Source of the DNA: Bacteroidia bacterium
GTDB lineage: Bacteria; Bacteroidota; Bacteroidia; Bacteroidales; Paludibacteraceae
Direction of reading: 5' to 3'
Assembly (NCBI GenBank): GCA_009930305.1
Contig: RZYM01000015.1
Location: forward strand, 1 to 52,825
DNA: 52,825 bases
Shown here in pieces: positions 9,684 to 19,680 of the stretch. A program made the translations under genes and the position numbers. Positions within the stretch are counted from its first letter, which is position 1; each line of letters opens with the position of its first letter. The notes beneath the pieces are model-generated. The model was not told the origin of the DNA and ran no database searches. It worked only from the letters and a program-made list of their open reading frames with translations.

Positions 9684-10186
9684 TAAAGAAAGAAGATTTA
9701 TTTGTTGCAGGCAAACTTCTAAAAACTCACGGAGTTAAAGGAGAAATATGTTTATTAATTAACGTGGATGTTTTGGCAGATAGTAATTATTTTATTTGCG
9801 AAATTGACGGATTGCCGATACCATTTTATATAGAAAAACGAAGAGCAAAAAATGACACAGTTGATATTGTTAAAATAGAAGGTGTTGATTCTGAGTCTGA
9901 TGCATCGATGATGTTAGGCAGTTTAGTTTATCTTCCTAAAGAATTACAAGAAGAAATAGAACAGGCATCGTATTCTTTTTTTATAGGTTATTCGGTTGTA
10001 GCTGATGGCAAAAATTTAGGAAAAATAATATCGGTTGATGATCAAACAGCAAATATTTTGTTTGAAATTAAAAGTGCTACAGATGACTATATGATTCCTG
10101 TAACAGATGACTTTATAGAGTCAATTGATAAAAAGAAGAAATGTATTTATATGTACCTACCTGAAGGGCTATTATCAATTAATTAG
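9680..10186 (+). CDS. rimM: Ribosome maturation factor RimM
   Basis: RimM binds ribosomal protein S19 and helps 16S rRNA processing and 30S head assembly. The 168-residue protein starts with VAGKLLKTHGVKGEI, the typical RimM N-terminal barrel motif, and has a C-terminal PRC-like barrel (GYSVVADGKNLGKI to MIPVTDDFI). The start ATG overlaps the end of the macroglobulin gene by 4 bp, suggesting translational coupling. The usual bacterial partners trmD, rpsP and rplS are not adjacent, which is common in Bacteroidetes. Confidence 0.95.
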   Translation: MIKKEDLFVAGKLLKTHGVKGEICLLINVDVLADSNYFICEIDGLPIPFYIEKRRAKNDTVDIVKIEGVDSESDASMMLGSLVYLPKELQEEIEQASYSFFIGYSVVADGKNLGKIISVDDQTANILFEIKSATDDYMIPVTDDFIESIDKKKKCIYMYLPEGLLSIN

Positions 10187-10217
10187 CTATTTAAGTGTTT
10201 CTTTCAGAAAAAAGAAG

Positions 10218-10225
10218 TAAATTTG
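10218..10225 (+). promoter_or_regulatory. -7 promoter element for spt
   Basis: TAAATTTG matches TAnnTTTG and is followed by GC. It is 37 nt upstream of the spt start codon, in the 75-bp gap after rimM, so spt is probably transcribed separately from the upstream operon. Confidence 0.6.
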
Positions 10226-10261
10226 CACCTCAAAATATAGTAAAGAATAATAATAAAAAAC

Positions 10262-11449
10262 ATGAGTATATTAAGTCAGCGTTTAGCATTGTATGATGTG
10301 CCTCAAAAAGCGATGGCATTAGGAGTTTATCCATATTTCCGTCCAATTACATCCGATCAGGATACAGTAGTTATGATTGACGGAAAACCAGTTTTAATGT
10401 TTGGCTCAAACAGCTATTTGGGATTAACCAATCACCCTCGTATTAAAGAAGGTTCAATTAAAGCTACTGAAAAGTATGGTACAGGATGTGCCGGTTCTCG
10501 TTTTTTAAATGGAACATTAGATATCCATTTGGAATTAGAGGAACGTTTAGCTAAGTTAGTCGGCAAAGAAGAGGCTATGGTTTATGCTACAGGTTTTACA
10601 GTGAATTCCGGTGTTATACCTTGCTTAGGTGGCCGTGAAGATTATTTGTTGTTAGATAAACTTAATCACGCTTCAATTATAGAAGGATCACGTTTGAGTT
10701 TATCAAAGCAATTCAAGTATAAGCACAACGATATGGAATCTCTTGAAAAATTCCTTAAAAATTGTGATCCTGATAAAATTAAATTGATAGTTTCTGATGG
10801 TGTATTTAGTATGGAAGGTGATGTTTGTAAATTACCTGAAATGATTAAATTGGCAAAAAAATATAATGCGTCAGTAATGATTGATGAGGCCCATTCATTA
10901 GGCTTCTTCGGTGAGCATGGAGCCGGTGTTTGCGAACATTTCGGTGTGTCGAAAGATGTAGAACTTATAATGGGAACATTCAGTAAGTCTTTGGCAACAA
11001 TAGGTGGATTTATTGCTTCAAATAAGGATGTTATTAATTATTTAAGACATCATTCTCGTACATTTATATTTAGTGCGAGTATTACTCCTGCAGCTACAGG
11101 TGCTGTGCTGGCAGCTTTAGATGTTATGAAGGAAGAAACCTGGCGTCCAAAACAATTGTGGGCAAATACCGAAAGAATGATTAGCTCATTGAAAACAGCC
11201 GGATTTGAAATAGGTAATACAACAACACCAATAATTCCATTGTATGTTCGTGATAATGAAAAAACATTCCGTTTAACAAGTATGTTAATGAAAGATGGTG
11301 TTTTTGTTAACCCGGTTGTTTCTCCTGCAGTACCTTCTGAAGATACATTGATTAGAATTTCATTGATGGCTACTCATACATTTGATCAAATAGATGAGGC
11401 TGTAGAGAAAATTACCAAGAATGCTAAACTACTAGGAATCATAAAATAA
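10262..11449 (+). CDS. spt: Serine palmitoyltransferase (alpha-oxoamine synthase family)
   Basis: This PLP enzyme condenses serine with a fatty acyl-CoA or acyl-ACP to 3-ketosphinganine, the first step of the sphingolipids made by Bacteroidetes. The 395 residues show MFGSNSYLGLTNHP, a GTGCAGSRFLNGT glycine motif, DEAHSLGFFG and the PLP-lysine motif GTFSKSLAT (Lys242). KBL and BioF belong to the same fold. The call as Spt rests on the N-terminal segment ALGVYPYFRPI and on strong resemblance to remembered Bacteroides Spt. It is followed by a terminator shared with glnS. Confidence 0.9.
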   Translation: MSILSQRLALYDVPQKAMALGVYPYFRPITSDQDTVVMIDGKPVLMFGSNSYLGLTNHPRIKEGSIKATEKYGTGCAGSRFLNGTLDIHLELEERLAKLVGKEEAMVYATGFTVNSGVIPCLGGREDYLLLDKLNHASIIEGSRLSLSKQFKYKHNDMESLEKFLKNCDPDKIKLIVSDGVFSMEGDVCKLPEMIKLAKKYNASVMIDEAHSLGFFGEHGAGVCEHFGVSKDVELIMGTFSKSLATIGGFIASNKDVINYLRHHSRTFIFSASITPAATGAVLAALDVMKEETWRPKQLWANTERMISSLKTAGFEIGNTTTPIIPLYVRDNEKTFRLTSMLMKDGVFVNPVVSPAVPSEDTLIRISLMATHTFDQIDEAVEKITKNAKLLGIIK

Positions 11450-11469
11450 TTGTTGATTATTTAGATATA

Positions 11470-11501
11470 AAAATGGCATACTTTTTTAAGTATGCCATTT
11501 T
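11470..11501. terminator. Bidirectional terminator between spt and glnS
   Basis: A perfect 14-bp inverted repeat (AAAATGGCATACTT at 11470-11483, its complement at 11488-11501) with a TTTT loop is flanked by A and T runs. It lies between the convergent genes spt and glnS and can serve both. Confidence 0.9.
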
Positions 11502-11520
11502 TATTTTATGCTGTATTTAA

Positions 11521-13197
11521 TTATGCTTTTTTAGCCCAATTGTCTTTAAGTGATACGGTACGATTAAATATTAATGATTCAGGTTTTGAATCTTTATCGA
11601 CAGTAAAGTATCCTTGTTTTAGAAATTGGAAGTGATCTAATGCTTTGGCTGTTTTTAAATAAGGTTCAACTTTACAATTTTTTATTACACATAAAGAGTC
11701 TTTGTTTAATAAATTTCTAAAATCTTCATTAGAACCAGATGGATCTTCAATAGAAAATAATCTATCGTATAAACGAACTTCTGCTGGTACGCAAGAACCT
11801 ATTTCAACCCAATTGATTGTACTCTTAACTTTTCTATTACCGCCTTCGGTTCCACTTTTACTTGTAGGGTCGAATGTACAATGAATTTCGGTAATTTTTC
11901 CGGCTTCATTTTTGATGCATTCAGTACATTGTATAATATATGCACTTTTCAATCTTACTTCACGACCATTTGGAGTTAAACGATAAAAATCTTTAGGAGC
12001 ATTTTCCATGAAATCTCCTCTTTCAATATACAACTCACGAGAAAAAGTAATTTCACGTGTACCTGTATCTTCGACTTCAGGATTATTTTCTGAGGTTAAT
12101 GTTTCAGTTTTACCCTCAGGATAATTAGTAATAACCAATTTGATAGGTTCAAATATTGCGCAAACACGAGTAGCTATTGGTTTAAGTTCTTCGCGTGCAG
12201 CTGCTTCTAACATTGATATATCAATTGTACCTTCGTATTTTGTATATCCTATCTTTGTGATAAAGTTTTTAATAGCTTCGGGAGTATATCCACGACGTCT
12301 TAAACCACAAATTGTCGGCATACGAGGATCGTCCCAACCTGCAACAAGTCCCTCTTGTACTAATTGTAGCATTTTTCGTTTACTCATTACAGTATATGTT
12401 ATGTTTAAACGATTAAATTCATATTGATGAGGTCTGTATGCTGAGTCTGCAAATTGATCAATAAACCAATCGTATAATGGCCTGTGCACAACAAATTCTA
12501 ATGTGCATATAGAGTGTGTAACGCCTTCAAAATAATCTGATTGTCCGTGTGCGAAATCATACATTGGATATGCTTTCCATTTAGTACCTGTACGATGATG
12601 CATATGACTTGTAATAATGCGGTACATAATAGGATCGCGAAAGTGCATGTTTGATGATGCCATGTCTATTTTAGCGCGTAATACCATGCTTCCTTCAGCT
12701 ATTTTCCCGCTATTCATTTTATGGAATAAAGCAATATTCTCTTCAATAGGTCTGTTTCTGAAAGGGCTTTCTTTGCCGGCTTCGGTCGGAGTTCCTTTTT
12801 GCTTTGCTATTTCTTCGGCAGATTGTTCGTCTACATATGCTTTACCTTGTTTTATTAAATATTCTGCCAGATCCCATAATTTTTGGAAGTAATCAGAAGC
12901 GTAGTATACGTTTGCCCATTGAAATCCTAACCATTTAATATCCTCTTGAATAGAATCAATATATTCAACATCTTCTTTTGTAGGGTTAGTATCATCAAAT
13001 CGCAGATTGCAAACGCCATTATATTTTTGAGCTATACCAAAATCCATGCAAATTGCTTTTGCATGACCGATATGTAGGTAGCCGTTTGGTTCAGGCGGGA
13101 ATCGGGTTTGTATTCGCCCGTCATTAATACCGTCTCTTATACCGGATTCTACAATTTCTTCAATGAAATTTAGTGGTTTTTTTACTTCATCTTCCAT
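11521..13197 (-). CDS. glnS: Glutaminyl-tRNA synthetase
   Basis: This class I synthetase charges tRNA-Gln. The 558-residue protein has the HIGH-type motif PPEPNGYLHIGHAKAI near the N-terminus, the KMSKS-type motif VMSKRKM (about 269), and the RFDDTNP and PMYDFAHG segments of the GlnRS/GluRS group. The C-terminal half forms the beta-barrel anticodon-binding part. Length is normal. It is followed downstream by a shared terminator, and is separated from lpxA by 13 bp, so it is probably the last gene of the lipid A operon transcript. Confidence 0.97.
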   Translation of the reverse strand: MEDEVKKPLNFIEEIVESGIRDGINDGRIQTRFPPEPNGYLHIGHAKAICMDFGIAQKYNGVCNLRFDDTNPTKEDVEYIDSIQEDIKWLGFQWANVYYASDYFQKLWDLAEYLIKQGKAYVDEQSAEEIAKQKGTPTEAGKESPFRNRPIEENIALFHKMNSGKIAEGSMVLRAKIDMASSNMHFRDPIMYRIITSHMHHRTGTKWKAYPMYDFAHGQSDYFEGVTHSICTLEFVVHRPLYDWFIDQFADSAYRPHQYEFNRLNITYTVMSKRKMLQLVQEGLVAGWDDPRMPTICGLRRRGYTPEAIKNFITKIGYTKYEGTIDISMLEAAAREELKPIATRVCAIFEPIKLVITNYPEGKTETLTSENNPEVEDTGTREITFSRELYIERGDFMENAPKDFYRLTPNGREVRLKSAYIIQCTECIKNEAGKITEIHCTFDPTSKSGTEGGNRKVKSTINWVEIGSCVPAEVRLYDRLFSIEDPSGSNEDFRNLLNKDSLCVIKNCKVEPYLKTAKALDHFQFLKQGYFTVDKDSKPESLIFNRTVSLKDNWAKKA

Positions 13198-13210
13198 GAT
13201 CGGTATCTGC

Positions 13211-13987
13211 TTAATCGTTGTATCCGCGTATAATTCCGCGTTGTGATGTCTTTAAGAATTTTAATACAATATCTCTTTCTGTAGATGGAGCTAAGTCTGC
13301 TTCTAATTTTTCGACAGCTTGCGAATTATTTAAACCGGATTGGTAGATTGTGCGATAGCATTCCTGAACATTTTGAATTTGATCAGACAAGAAGTTTCTG
13401 CGTCTAAGACCAATTAGATTGATACCTGCAAAAGTTAAGGGATCGCGTCCTGCTGTTACATATGGAGGAACGTCTTTGCCACAGCGTGAGCCACCTTGAA
13501 TGATTACGTGCTGACCTATATGGCAAAATTGGTGAATTAAGCATCCTCCGCTTAAAATAGCCCAATCATCAATAACTACTTCTCCTGCTAATTGTGTTGC
13601 ATTACCTATGATAATGTTATTACCAAGAAAACAATCGTGCGCTACGTGCGAGTATGCCATTATAAGGCAATTATTACCGATAACTGTTTTGCCCTTTGAT
13701 GCAGTACCACGGTTTACCGTAACGCATTCGCGAATAGTCGTATTATCGCCAATTTCTGCTGTTGTTTCTTCACCATTGAATTTTAAATCTTGTGGAATTG
13801 CTCCAATAACTGCTCCTGGGAATACTCGACAATTTCTACCTATGCGTGCACCTGAAAATATTGTTGTATGTGAAAATATATGAGTGTTGTCTCCTATGAC
13901 AACATTTTCATCAACAAATACGAAAGGATCAATTATAACATTTTTGCCTATTTGGGCATTCGGATGGATGAAAGCGTTTGGCTCCAT
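13211..13987 (-). CDS. lpxA: UDP-N-acetylglucosamine acyltransferase
   Basis: LpxA adds the first 3-hydroxyacyl chain to UDP-GlcNAc in lipid A synthesis. The 258-residue protein is made of hexapeptide repeats forming a left-handed beta-helix, with the catalytic histidine in AYSHVAHDC and the C-terminal helical part GLRRRNF. It begins 2 bp after the lpxC-fabZ stop, in the same operon as lpxD. Length equals the family norm. Confidence 0.97.
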   Translation of the reverse strand: MEPNAFIHPNAQIGKNVIIDPFVFVDENVVIGDNTHIFSHTTIFSGARIGRNCRVFPGAVIGAIPQDLKFNGEETTAEIGDNTTIRECVTVNRGTASKGKTVIGNNCLIMAYSHVAHDCFLGNNIIIGNATQLAGEVVIDDWAILSGGCLIHQFCHIGQHVIIQGGSRCGKDVPPYVTAGRDPLTFAGINLIGLRRRNFLSDQIQNVQECYRTIYQSGLNNSQAVEKLEADLAPSTERDIVLKFLKTSQRGIIRGYND

Positions 13988-13989
13988 AA

Positions 13990-15372
13990 TTATTTATTTT
14001 TTATTATTTGAGCCATAAATTGAGCTTCGGCTACCATAGTTTCTCCAACAAATGCATACCCTTGCATATATGCACAACCTCTGCGGACTTCAGTTAATAG
14101 ATTTAGTTTGAATATAATAGTATCTCCCGGTGATACCTTTTGACGGAACTTAACATCATCTATTTTTAAAAAGTAGGTGGAATATTTTTTGGGGTCGTCA
14201 ACAGTATTTAATACTAAAATACCTCCAACTTGTGCCATAGCTTCTACTAAAAGAACTCCGGGCATAACCGGTTCTTCAGGGAAATGACCAACAAAGAAAG
14301 TTTCGTTACCTGTTACATTTTTGACGCCAACAACACTTTTATCCTTTATTTCAATTATTTTATCAACCATCAAAAACGGCCAACGATGAGGCAGTAATTG
14401 TTTTACACGATTGATATCCATAACAGGTTCTGAATTCGGGTTGTAAACAGGAGCTTGTATTTCTTGTTTGCGGAAAGAATGTTGAATTGCTTTTGCAACT
14501 TTTGTGTTAATAGCATGACCCGGTTTGGTAGCAATTACTTTTCCGCAGATAGGACGACCAATTAAAGCTAAATCGCCCATAACATCCATTAGCTTATGAC
14601 GTGCAGGCTCGTTATTGAATACTAATGGTTTTTTATTTAAATATCCAAGTTTGTCAACTTGTATAGGAGGCAAATTCATTAAATCAGTTAAATGCTTAAT
14701 GTCTTCATTTGACATTAATTGATCATATATTACAATAGCATTGTCTAAATCTCCTCCTTTAATAAGGTTTTGCTTTAGTAATGGTTCTATTTCGCGTACG
14801 AATACAAAAGTACGAGCAACGGCTATTTCTTCATCAAATTTTTCTAATGAATCTAATGTAGCATATTGATTTGATAACACCGGAGAATTAAAATCAATTA
14901 GTGTGTGTATGCTAAATTTCTCGTCAGGAAGTAAAACAATAGAAGAACCGTTCTCATAATTATATTCAATCTTCTCCTTAACGTAGAAATAATTTTTTTC
15001 TTCATCTTGCTCTTGTATTCCTGCTTTAATCAGTGCTTGATTATATATGGCTGCACTTCCATCAAGTATAGGAAGTTCAGGTGCATTTACTTCAATTGTA
15101 CAATTGTCTATGCCATGTGCAAAAAGTGTTGCCATTGCATGTTCTATTGTGCTTACTGATGCATTGTTTTTTGAAATAACAGTACCTCTTTCTGATGCTG
15201 TAACATTTTCGGCTAAAGCAGGAATTTCAGGTTTCCCCTCCAAATCTACTCGCACAAATCGTATTCCGTTATCAATTTCAGCCGGTTTAAAAGTAGCAAT
15301 TATCTCAATTCCTGTATGAAGACCCTTGCCTTGCAAGGTGAAATCCTGTTTAATAGTACGTTGTTTAGACAT
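13990..15372 (-). CDS. lpxC/fabZ: Bifunctional LpxC deacetylase / FabZ dehydratase fusion
   Basis: Residues 1 to about 305 are LpxC, the zinc deacetylase that commits UDP-acyl-GlcNAc to lipid A; EHAMATLFAHGID, LPILDGSA and the HKLMDVMGDL segment carry its ligands. Residues about 320-460 are FabZ, the 3-hydroxyacyl-ACP dehydratase, shown by LLPHRWPFLMVD and GHFPEEPVMPGVLLVEAMAQ. The 460-residue fusion is a known Bacteroidetes arrangement and links lipid A and fatty acid flux, because both use 3-hydroxyacyl-ACP. It sits between lpxD and lpxA. Confidence 0.97.
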   Translation of the reverse strand: MSKQRTIKQDFTLQGKGLHTGIEIIATFKPAEIDNGIRFVRVDLEGKPEIPALAENVTASERGTVISKNNASVSTIEHAMATLFAHGIDNCTIEVNAPELPILDGSAAIYNQALIKAGIQEQDEEKNYFYVKEKIEYNYENGSSIVLLPDEKFSIHTLIDFNSPVLSNQYATLDSLEKFDEEIAVARTFVFVREIEPLLKQNLIKGGDLDNAIVIYDQLMSNEDIKHLTDLMNLPPIQVDKLGYLNKKPLVFNNEPARHKLMDVMGDLALIGRPICGKVIATKPGHAINTKVAKAIQHSFRKQEIQAPVYNPNSEPVMDINRVKQLLPHRWPFLMVDKIIEIKDKSVVGVKNVTGNETFFVGHFPEEPVMPGVLLVEAMAQVGGILVLNTVDDPKKYSTYFLKIDDVKFRQKVSPGDTIIFKLNLLTEVRRGCAYMQGYAFVGETMVAEAQFMAQIIKNK

Positions 15373-15403
15373 TTATTTTATTATTAAGATACAGATGATT
15401 AAT

Positions 15404-16453
15404 TTACTTGTTATTAATCAAAGCTTTAAGTTCTTTAATCTCTTTCTGTAATTCGTAAACAGTCTGTTGTAATTCAGGTAAATTTTTAAAAACAGCATAA
15501 GATCTTTTAGCTTTTCCTATTGGAATAGCAGGAGATCCTTGGTATATAGATCCTTTTTCTGTTATATTCTTTGTTAGATTCGAGCCTCCGGCTATAATTA
15601 CATTATCTGCAATGCTTATATGACCAACAGATCCGATTTTTCCGGCAAAGACACAATCTTTACCGATTTTAGTAGAACCGGAGATTCCGGTACATGCTGC
15701 CATAACTGTGTTCTCTCCAATCTCAACATTATGAGCAATTTGTATTTGATTGTCTAATTTTACTCCTCTAGATATTACTGTTGGACCCATGCTACCTCTA
15801 TCGATTGTAGTAGAAGCTCCAACTTCAATATCATCCTGTAAAATTACATTGCCATTTTGCGGCATCTTTACATATTTGCCATTTTCATCGCGTGCAAAGC
15901 CAAAGCCATCTGCTCCAATGACGCATGATGCGTGCAAAATACACCTGTCGCCTATAACACATTCTCTATAAATGGTTACGTGCGGATAAATAATAGTGTT
16001 ACTGCCAACAGAAACATCCGGACCTAAGTAACAGTTTGGATATATATATGTATCGTTGTCAATTGTAACATTGTCTGCGATATATGCGAAAGCTCCGATA
16101 TAAACGTTCTTCCCAATTTTAGCAGTCTTTGAGACAAAAGCAAGAGGGTTAATTCCTACAGGATTTTGTTTATGGCTTTCTGAAAGTTTTAAAAGTGTGG
16201 CTAATGCCATATATGGGTCATTAACTCGAATAAGTGTTGCTGATATAGCTTGTTTTGGTTTAAAATCCTTATTGACTAAAACTATATCAGCTTTTGTAGT
16301 GTAAATATAGTGTTCGTATTTTGGATTTGATAAGAAAGTAATTGTATTAGGTTTGCCTTCTTCTATTTTTGAAAAATTGCTAACTTTTACGGATGCATCT
16401 CCTTCTATAGTTCCGTTCAAAACATTTGCCAATTGTTGTGCTGAAAACTCCAT
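15404..16453 (-). CDS. lpxD: UDP-3-O-acylglucosamine N-acyltransferase
   Basis: LpxD adds the second acyl chain (on nitrogen) in lipid A synthesis. The protein has 349 residues: an N-terminal uridine-binding domain (FSAQQLANVLNGTIEG), a long hexapeptide-repeat beta-helix with the catalytic His in QIAHNVEIGE, and a C-terminal helix with a coiled tendency (LQQTVYELQKEIKELK). It is first in the lpxD, lpxC-fabZ, lpxA, glnS run, with a -7 box at 16473-16480. Confidence 0.97.
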   Translation of the reverse strand: MEFSAQQLANVLNGTIEGDASVKVSNFSKIEEGKPNTITFLSNPKYEHYIYTTKADIVLVNKDFKPKQAISATLIRVNDPYMALATLLKLSESHKQNPVGINPLAFVSKTAKIGKNVYIGAFAYIADNVTIDNDTYIYPNCYLGPDVSVGSNTIIYPHVTIYRECVIGDRCILHASCVIGADGFGFARDENGKYVKMPQNGNVILQDDIEVGASTTIDRGSMGPTVISRGVKLDNQIQIAHNVEIGENTVMAACTGISGSTKIGKDCVFAGKIGSVGHISIADNVIIAGGSNLTKNITEKGSIYQGSPAIPIGKAKRSYAVFKNLPELQQTVYELQKEIKELKALINNK

Positions 16454-16472
16454 GCTTTTTACATAATTTTGG

Positions 16473-16480
16473 CAAAGGTA
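16473..16480 (-). promoter_or_regulatory. -7 promoter element for the lpx operon
   Basis: The minus strand reads TACCTTTG, a full match to TAnnTTTG, 20 nt upstream of the lpxD start codon. It is placed inside the 46-bp gap to the HD hydrolase stop. Confidence 0.6.
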
Positions 16481-16499
16481 CTATTTTTTTTTCGATAAA

Positions 16500-17714
16500 T
16501 CAGTAGCGATAGTAGCAAAAATAGTATTTTGTAATTTTCCTTGATAATACATTGATATCGAACATATCAGAGGCTTCTTGTATGGTTTTTACAGTGCCGT
16601 TATTGTATAAAATACCAATATTTGTTTCGTCTCTATTATACATATGCTGAGAAACAGATGCGGAGCTGGTAAGATATTCGGCATCTTCTAAACTTATATT
16701 TAAGCGATTTGCAATTTCTGATTTAACCATATAAATTTTGTCATTGTCAATTTTTTTATTGCCGATATCCATTTTGAATAGTTCTCTATTTACTATCCCA
16801 TTGCAAAGAGTTGATAGAACTTTATCGGGTTGAGATATCCACACCTTCATTGATGTCCAAATATCAGAATCATCAAGCAATAAGAAGTTTTTCAAAGAAA
16901 TGTGGTTTAATTCGGGGTTTTGATTGTCTAGAAAGTATTGTAATGCAGGTGGTGCAAATAATTTAGTTCCAGATTTCTGTATGTATTTGGCACGTCTAAT
17001 AGTATTTATAATCATTTTTTCTGCAGCATAAGCTGTTTTGTGAAAATATACTTGCCAATACATTAACCTACGGCTCATTAAAAAATTTTCTATAGAATAT
17101 ATGCCCTTAGCTTCAACAACTAATTTATTGTCTTTAATATTAAGCATTCTAATGATGCGTGCAGAACCTATATTTCCCTCACTTACTCCAGAAAAGAAAC
17201 TATCTCTGCGTATGAAATCCAATCGGTCCATATCTAACTGACCTGATACCATTTCGCGAAGAAACTTTTTTTTGTGCTTGTCTTGAAGAACATCTAATGT
17301 AGAGTTTAGTGCTCCGTCCATTTCTTCATTAAGCAATTCACATATTTTGATAGTTAGCTCTTCGTGCGAAATATCAGGAAAAAAACAATTTTCTAATGTG
17401 TGCGAAAAAGGCCCGTGTCCAACATCGTGTAATAAAATTGCTGCATAAACTGCATCAGCTTCATCATCAGTAATTTCTACTCCTTTTGAACGAAGTGTCG
17501 AAACAGCCTCTGTCATTAAATATAATGCTCCGAGTGAGTGTTGAAATCTGGTATGCTGTGTTCCAGGATAAACATACGAAGTTAAACCGAGTTGCTTAAT
17601 ACGTGTAAGCCTCAGTAAATAAGGATGTTGTAGTAAATCATAGATCAAATCGCTCGGAATTGTGATAAATCCGAAAACAGGATCGTTTATTATTTTTCGT
17701 TTGTTATTAGGCAA
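16500..17714 (-). CDS. HD-domain phosphohydrolase
   Basis: This 404-residue cytoplasmic protein belongs to the HD superfamily of metal-dependent phosphohydrolases. The metal ligands are seen in TRFQHSLGALYL and LLHDVGHGPFSHTLEN (about 94-108), with the later DMDRLDFIRRD Asp. The motif set is that of dNTPase-like HD proteins such as YdhJ/YpgQ relatives, but the substrate cannot be inferred. It follows pyrF by 8 bp on the same strand and precedes lpxD, an order that recurs in Bacteroidales. Confidence 0.88.
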   Translation of the reverse strand: MPNNKRKIINDPVFGFITIPSDLIYDLLQHPYLLRLTRIKQLGLTSYVYPGTQHTRFQHSLGALYLMTEAVSTLRSKGVEITDDEADAVYAAILLHDVGHGPFSHTLENCFFPDISHEELTIKICELLNEEMDGALNSTLDVLQDKHKKKFLREMVSGQLDMDRLDFIRRDSFFSGVSEGNIGSARIIRMLNIKDNKLVVEAKGIYSIENFLMSRRLMYWQVYFHKTAYAAEKMIINTIRRAKYIQKSGTKLFAPPALQYFLDNQNPELNHISLKNFLLLDDSDIWTSMKVWISQPDKVLSTLCNGIVNRELFKMDIGNKKIDNDKIYMVKSEIANRLNISLEDAEYLTSSASVSQHMYNRDETNIGILYNNGTVKTIQEASDMFDINVLSRKITKYYFCYYRY

Positions 17715-17722
17715 TGGGTTGA

Positions 17723-18553
17723 TTAAATCAAATCGTTTTGTTTTAAAATTGATTCCATTTCGGCTTGAACAGATTGTGCTGCTTTAGCTGCTGCAGGAGC
17801 AAAATATTCTGTATTGTCTGCGTATATAATTGCACGTGAAGAGTTTACTAATAATCCGCATTGATTATTTAAACCATTCTTTGCAACTTCTTGCAAACTG
17901 CCTCCTTGAGCTCCAACGCCAGGTACCAATAAAAAGTGATTAGGAATTATGTTACGGATATCGCTCAGCATCTCTGCTTTTGTAGCGCCAACAACGTACA
18001 TCATATTATCTGCGCTGCCCCATTTAGAAGATATTTTTAAAACCTTTTCAAATAATTTTACACCTTCTGCATCTTCTGAAAATTGGAAATCGAAAGCACC
18101 TTTGTTTGATGTTAAAGCTAAAACAGTTACCCATTTACCTTCGTATTCTAGAAATGGTTTAACGCTATCTTCTCCCATGTAAGGTGCAACTGTAACACTA
18201 TCAAAATCCATATTACCGAAAAATGTCTTAGCATACATTGTGGATGTATTACCAATATCACCGCGTTTTGCGTCTGCAATAATAAATTGATCAGGATAAT
18301 TGCTTCTGATATATTCAACTGTGCGATCTAATACATCCCATCCTTCAAGACCTATGCTTTCGTAAAATGCAAGATTAGGTTTATATGCTACGCAATAGGG
18401 TGCTGTTGCATCTATAATTGCTTTATTAAATTCAAAAAGAGCATCTTCATTTTCAAATAGGTGTTCCGGAATTTTTGCAATATCAGAATCTAATCCTATA
18501 CATAAAAATGATTTTTTGTTTCGTATATTTTCAAAAAGTTGTTCCTTTGTCAT
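17723..18553 (-). CDS. pyrF: Orotidine 5'-phosphate decarboxylase (long form)
   Basis: PyrF makes UMP by decarboxylating OMP, the last step of pyrimidine synthesis. The active-site motif [10 protein letters not shown] (around 95-104) supplies the Asp-Lys-Asp charged residues. PGVGAQGG is the phosphate-binding loop. At 276 residues it belongs to the long (type 2) group. It is separated by 11 bp from prfA. Confidence 0.97.
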   Translation of the reverse strand: MTKEQLFENIRNKKSFLCIGLDSDIAKIPEHLFENEDALFEFNKAIIDATAPYCVAYKPNLAFYESIGLEGWDVLDRTVEYIRSNYPDQFIIADAKRGDIGNTSTMYAKTFFGNMDFDSVTVAPYMGEDSVKPFLEYEGKWVTVLALTSNKGAFDFQFSEDAEGVKLFEKVLKISSKWGSADNMMYVVGATKAEMLSDIRNIIPNHFLLVPGVGAQGGSLQEVAKNGLNNQCGLLVNSSRAIIYADNTEYFAPAAAKAAQSVQAEMESILKQNDLI

Positions 18554-18564
18554 ATATTGTTACT

Positions 18565-19674
18565 TTATAATTCGCTGTCTTTTAAACGTTCTGTATTTTC
18601 TACAACCATTAATTTATCTATTACATCTTGAATGTCACCATTCATAAATGCGGCTAAATTGTAAATGGTATAATTTATACGATGGTCTGTAATACGTCCT
18701 TGCGGATAATTGTATGTTCTGATTTTTGCAGATCTATCGCCTGTAGATACAAGCGTTTTTCGCCTTGCAGCTATGTCGTCAACATATTTCTGGTGCTCAC
18801 GATCATATATCATTGTTCTCAATCGAGATAATGCACGTTCTTTGTTTTTCGGTTGATCGCGTGTTTCTGTACACTCAATAAGTATCTCTTCTGCAGCTCC
18901 GGTTGTAGGATTCTTCCATATATATCGAAGCCTGACACCAGATTCAACCTTATTTACATTTTGACCTCCTGCACCTCCACTACGGAATGTATCCCATTTG
19001 ATTTCGCCTTCATTTATTTCAACGTCAAACTCATCGGCTTCAGGCAGTACTGCAACAGTTGCTGCTGATGTATGTACTCTACCTTGAGTTTCGGTAGCAG
19101 GAACTCTTTGTACACGATGTACTCCTGATTCATATTTCATTGTTCCGTAAACCTTATCGCCCGAAACATTGAAGATTATTTCTTTGTATCCTCCGGCAGA
19201 ACCTTCGCTACATGTACTAACTTCAACTTTCCAACCTTTAGATTCGCAAAATCTGGTGTACATTTTAAATAAATCGCCGGCAAATATAGATGCTTCATCT
19301 CCTCCTGTACCGCCTCTAATTTCTACTATTGCATTCTTGTTGTCTTCCGGGTCAGAAGGGATTAGTAAAAGTTTGATTTCTTCTTCCAAAGGGGCTATTT
19401 GTGGTTCAATTTCATCTATCTCAACTTTAGCCATTGAGCGCATTTCTTCATCATCTTCCGTATCTAGCATTTCTTTAGCCTCTGATAGGTGCGCTAATAA
19501 TGTTTCGTATCGTTTACCTGCATTTACAATTTGCTCCAGCTCATGGTATTCTTTGTTTAATTTTACAAAGCGTTTCATGTCTGATATAACTGCAGGATCG
19601 GTAATAAAAGTCGATACCTCTTCGAACTTATGATAAAGTCCTTCTAATTTTGTTATCAGTTGATTCTCTTCCAT
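18565..19674 (-). CDS. prfA: Peptide chain release factor 1
   Basis: RF1 terminates translation at UAA and UAG. The 369-residue protein shows the catalytic GGQ in RSGGAGGQNVNKVES (about 235) and the RVPATETQGRVHTSAATVAV block. The codon-recognition loop with PxT is seen as VPAT. It is 6 bp from purM, in one run with pyrF and the HD gene. Confidence 0.97.
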   Translation of the reverse strand: MEENQLITKLEGLYHKFEEVSTFITDPAVISDMKRFVKLNKEYHELEQIVNAGKRYETLLAHLSEAKEMLDTEDDEEMRSMAKVEIDEIEPQIAPLEEEIKLLLIPSDPEDNKNAIVEIRGGTGGDEASIFAGDLFKMYTRFCESKGWKVEVSTCSEGSAGGYKEIIFNVSGDKVYGTMKYESGVHRVQRVPATETQGRVHTSAATVAVLPEADEFDVEINEGEIKWDTFRSGGAGGQNVNKVESGVRLRYIWKNPTTGAAEEILIECTETRDQPKNKERALSRLRTMIYDREHQKYVDDIAARRKTLVSTGDRSAKIRTYNYPQGRITDHRINYTIYNLAAFMNGDIQDVIDKLMVVENTERLKDSEL

Positions 19675-19680
19675 ATAGAA

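Noticed and set aside
13990-15372. LpxC-FabZ as a novel fusion or assembly error
   Set aside because: This fusion is a known feature of Bacteroidetes.
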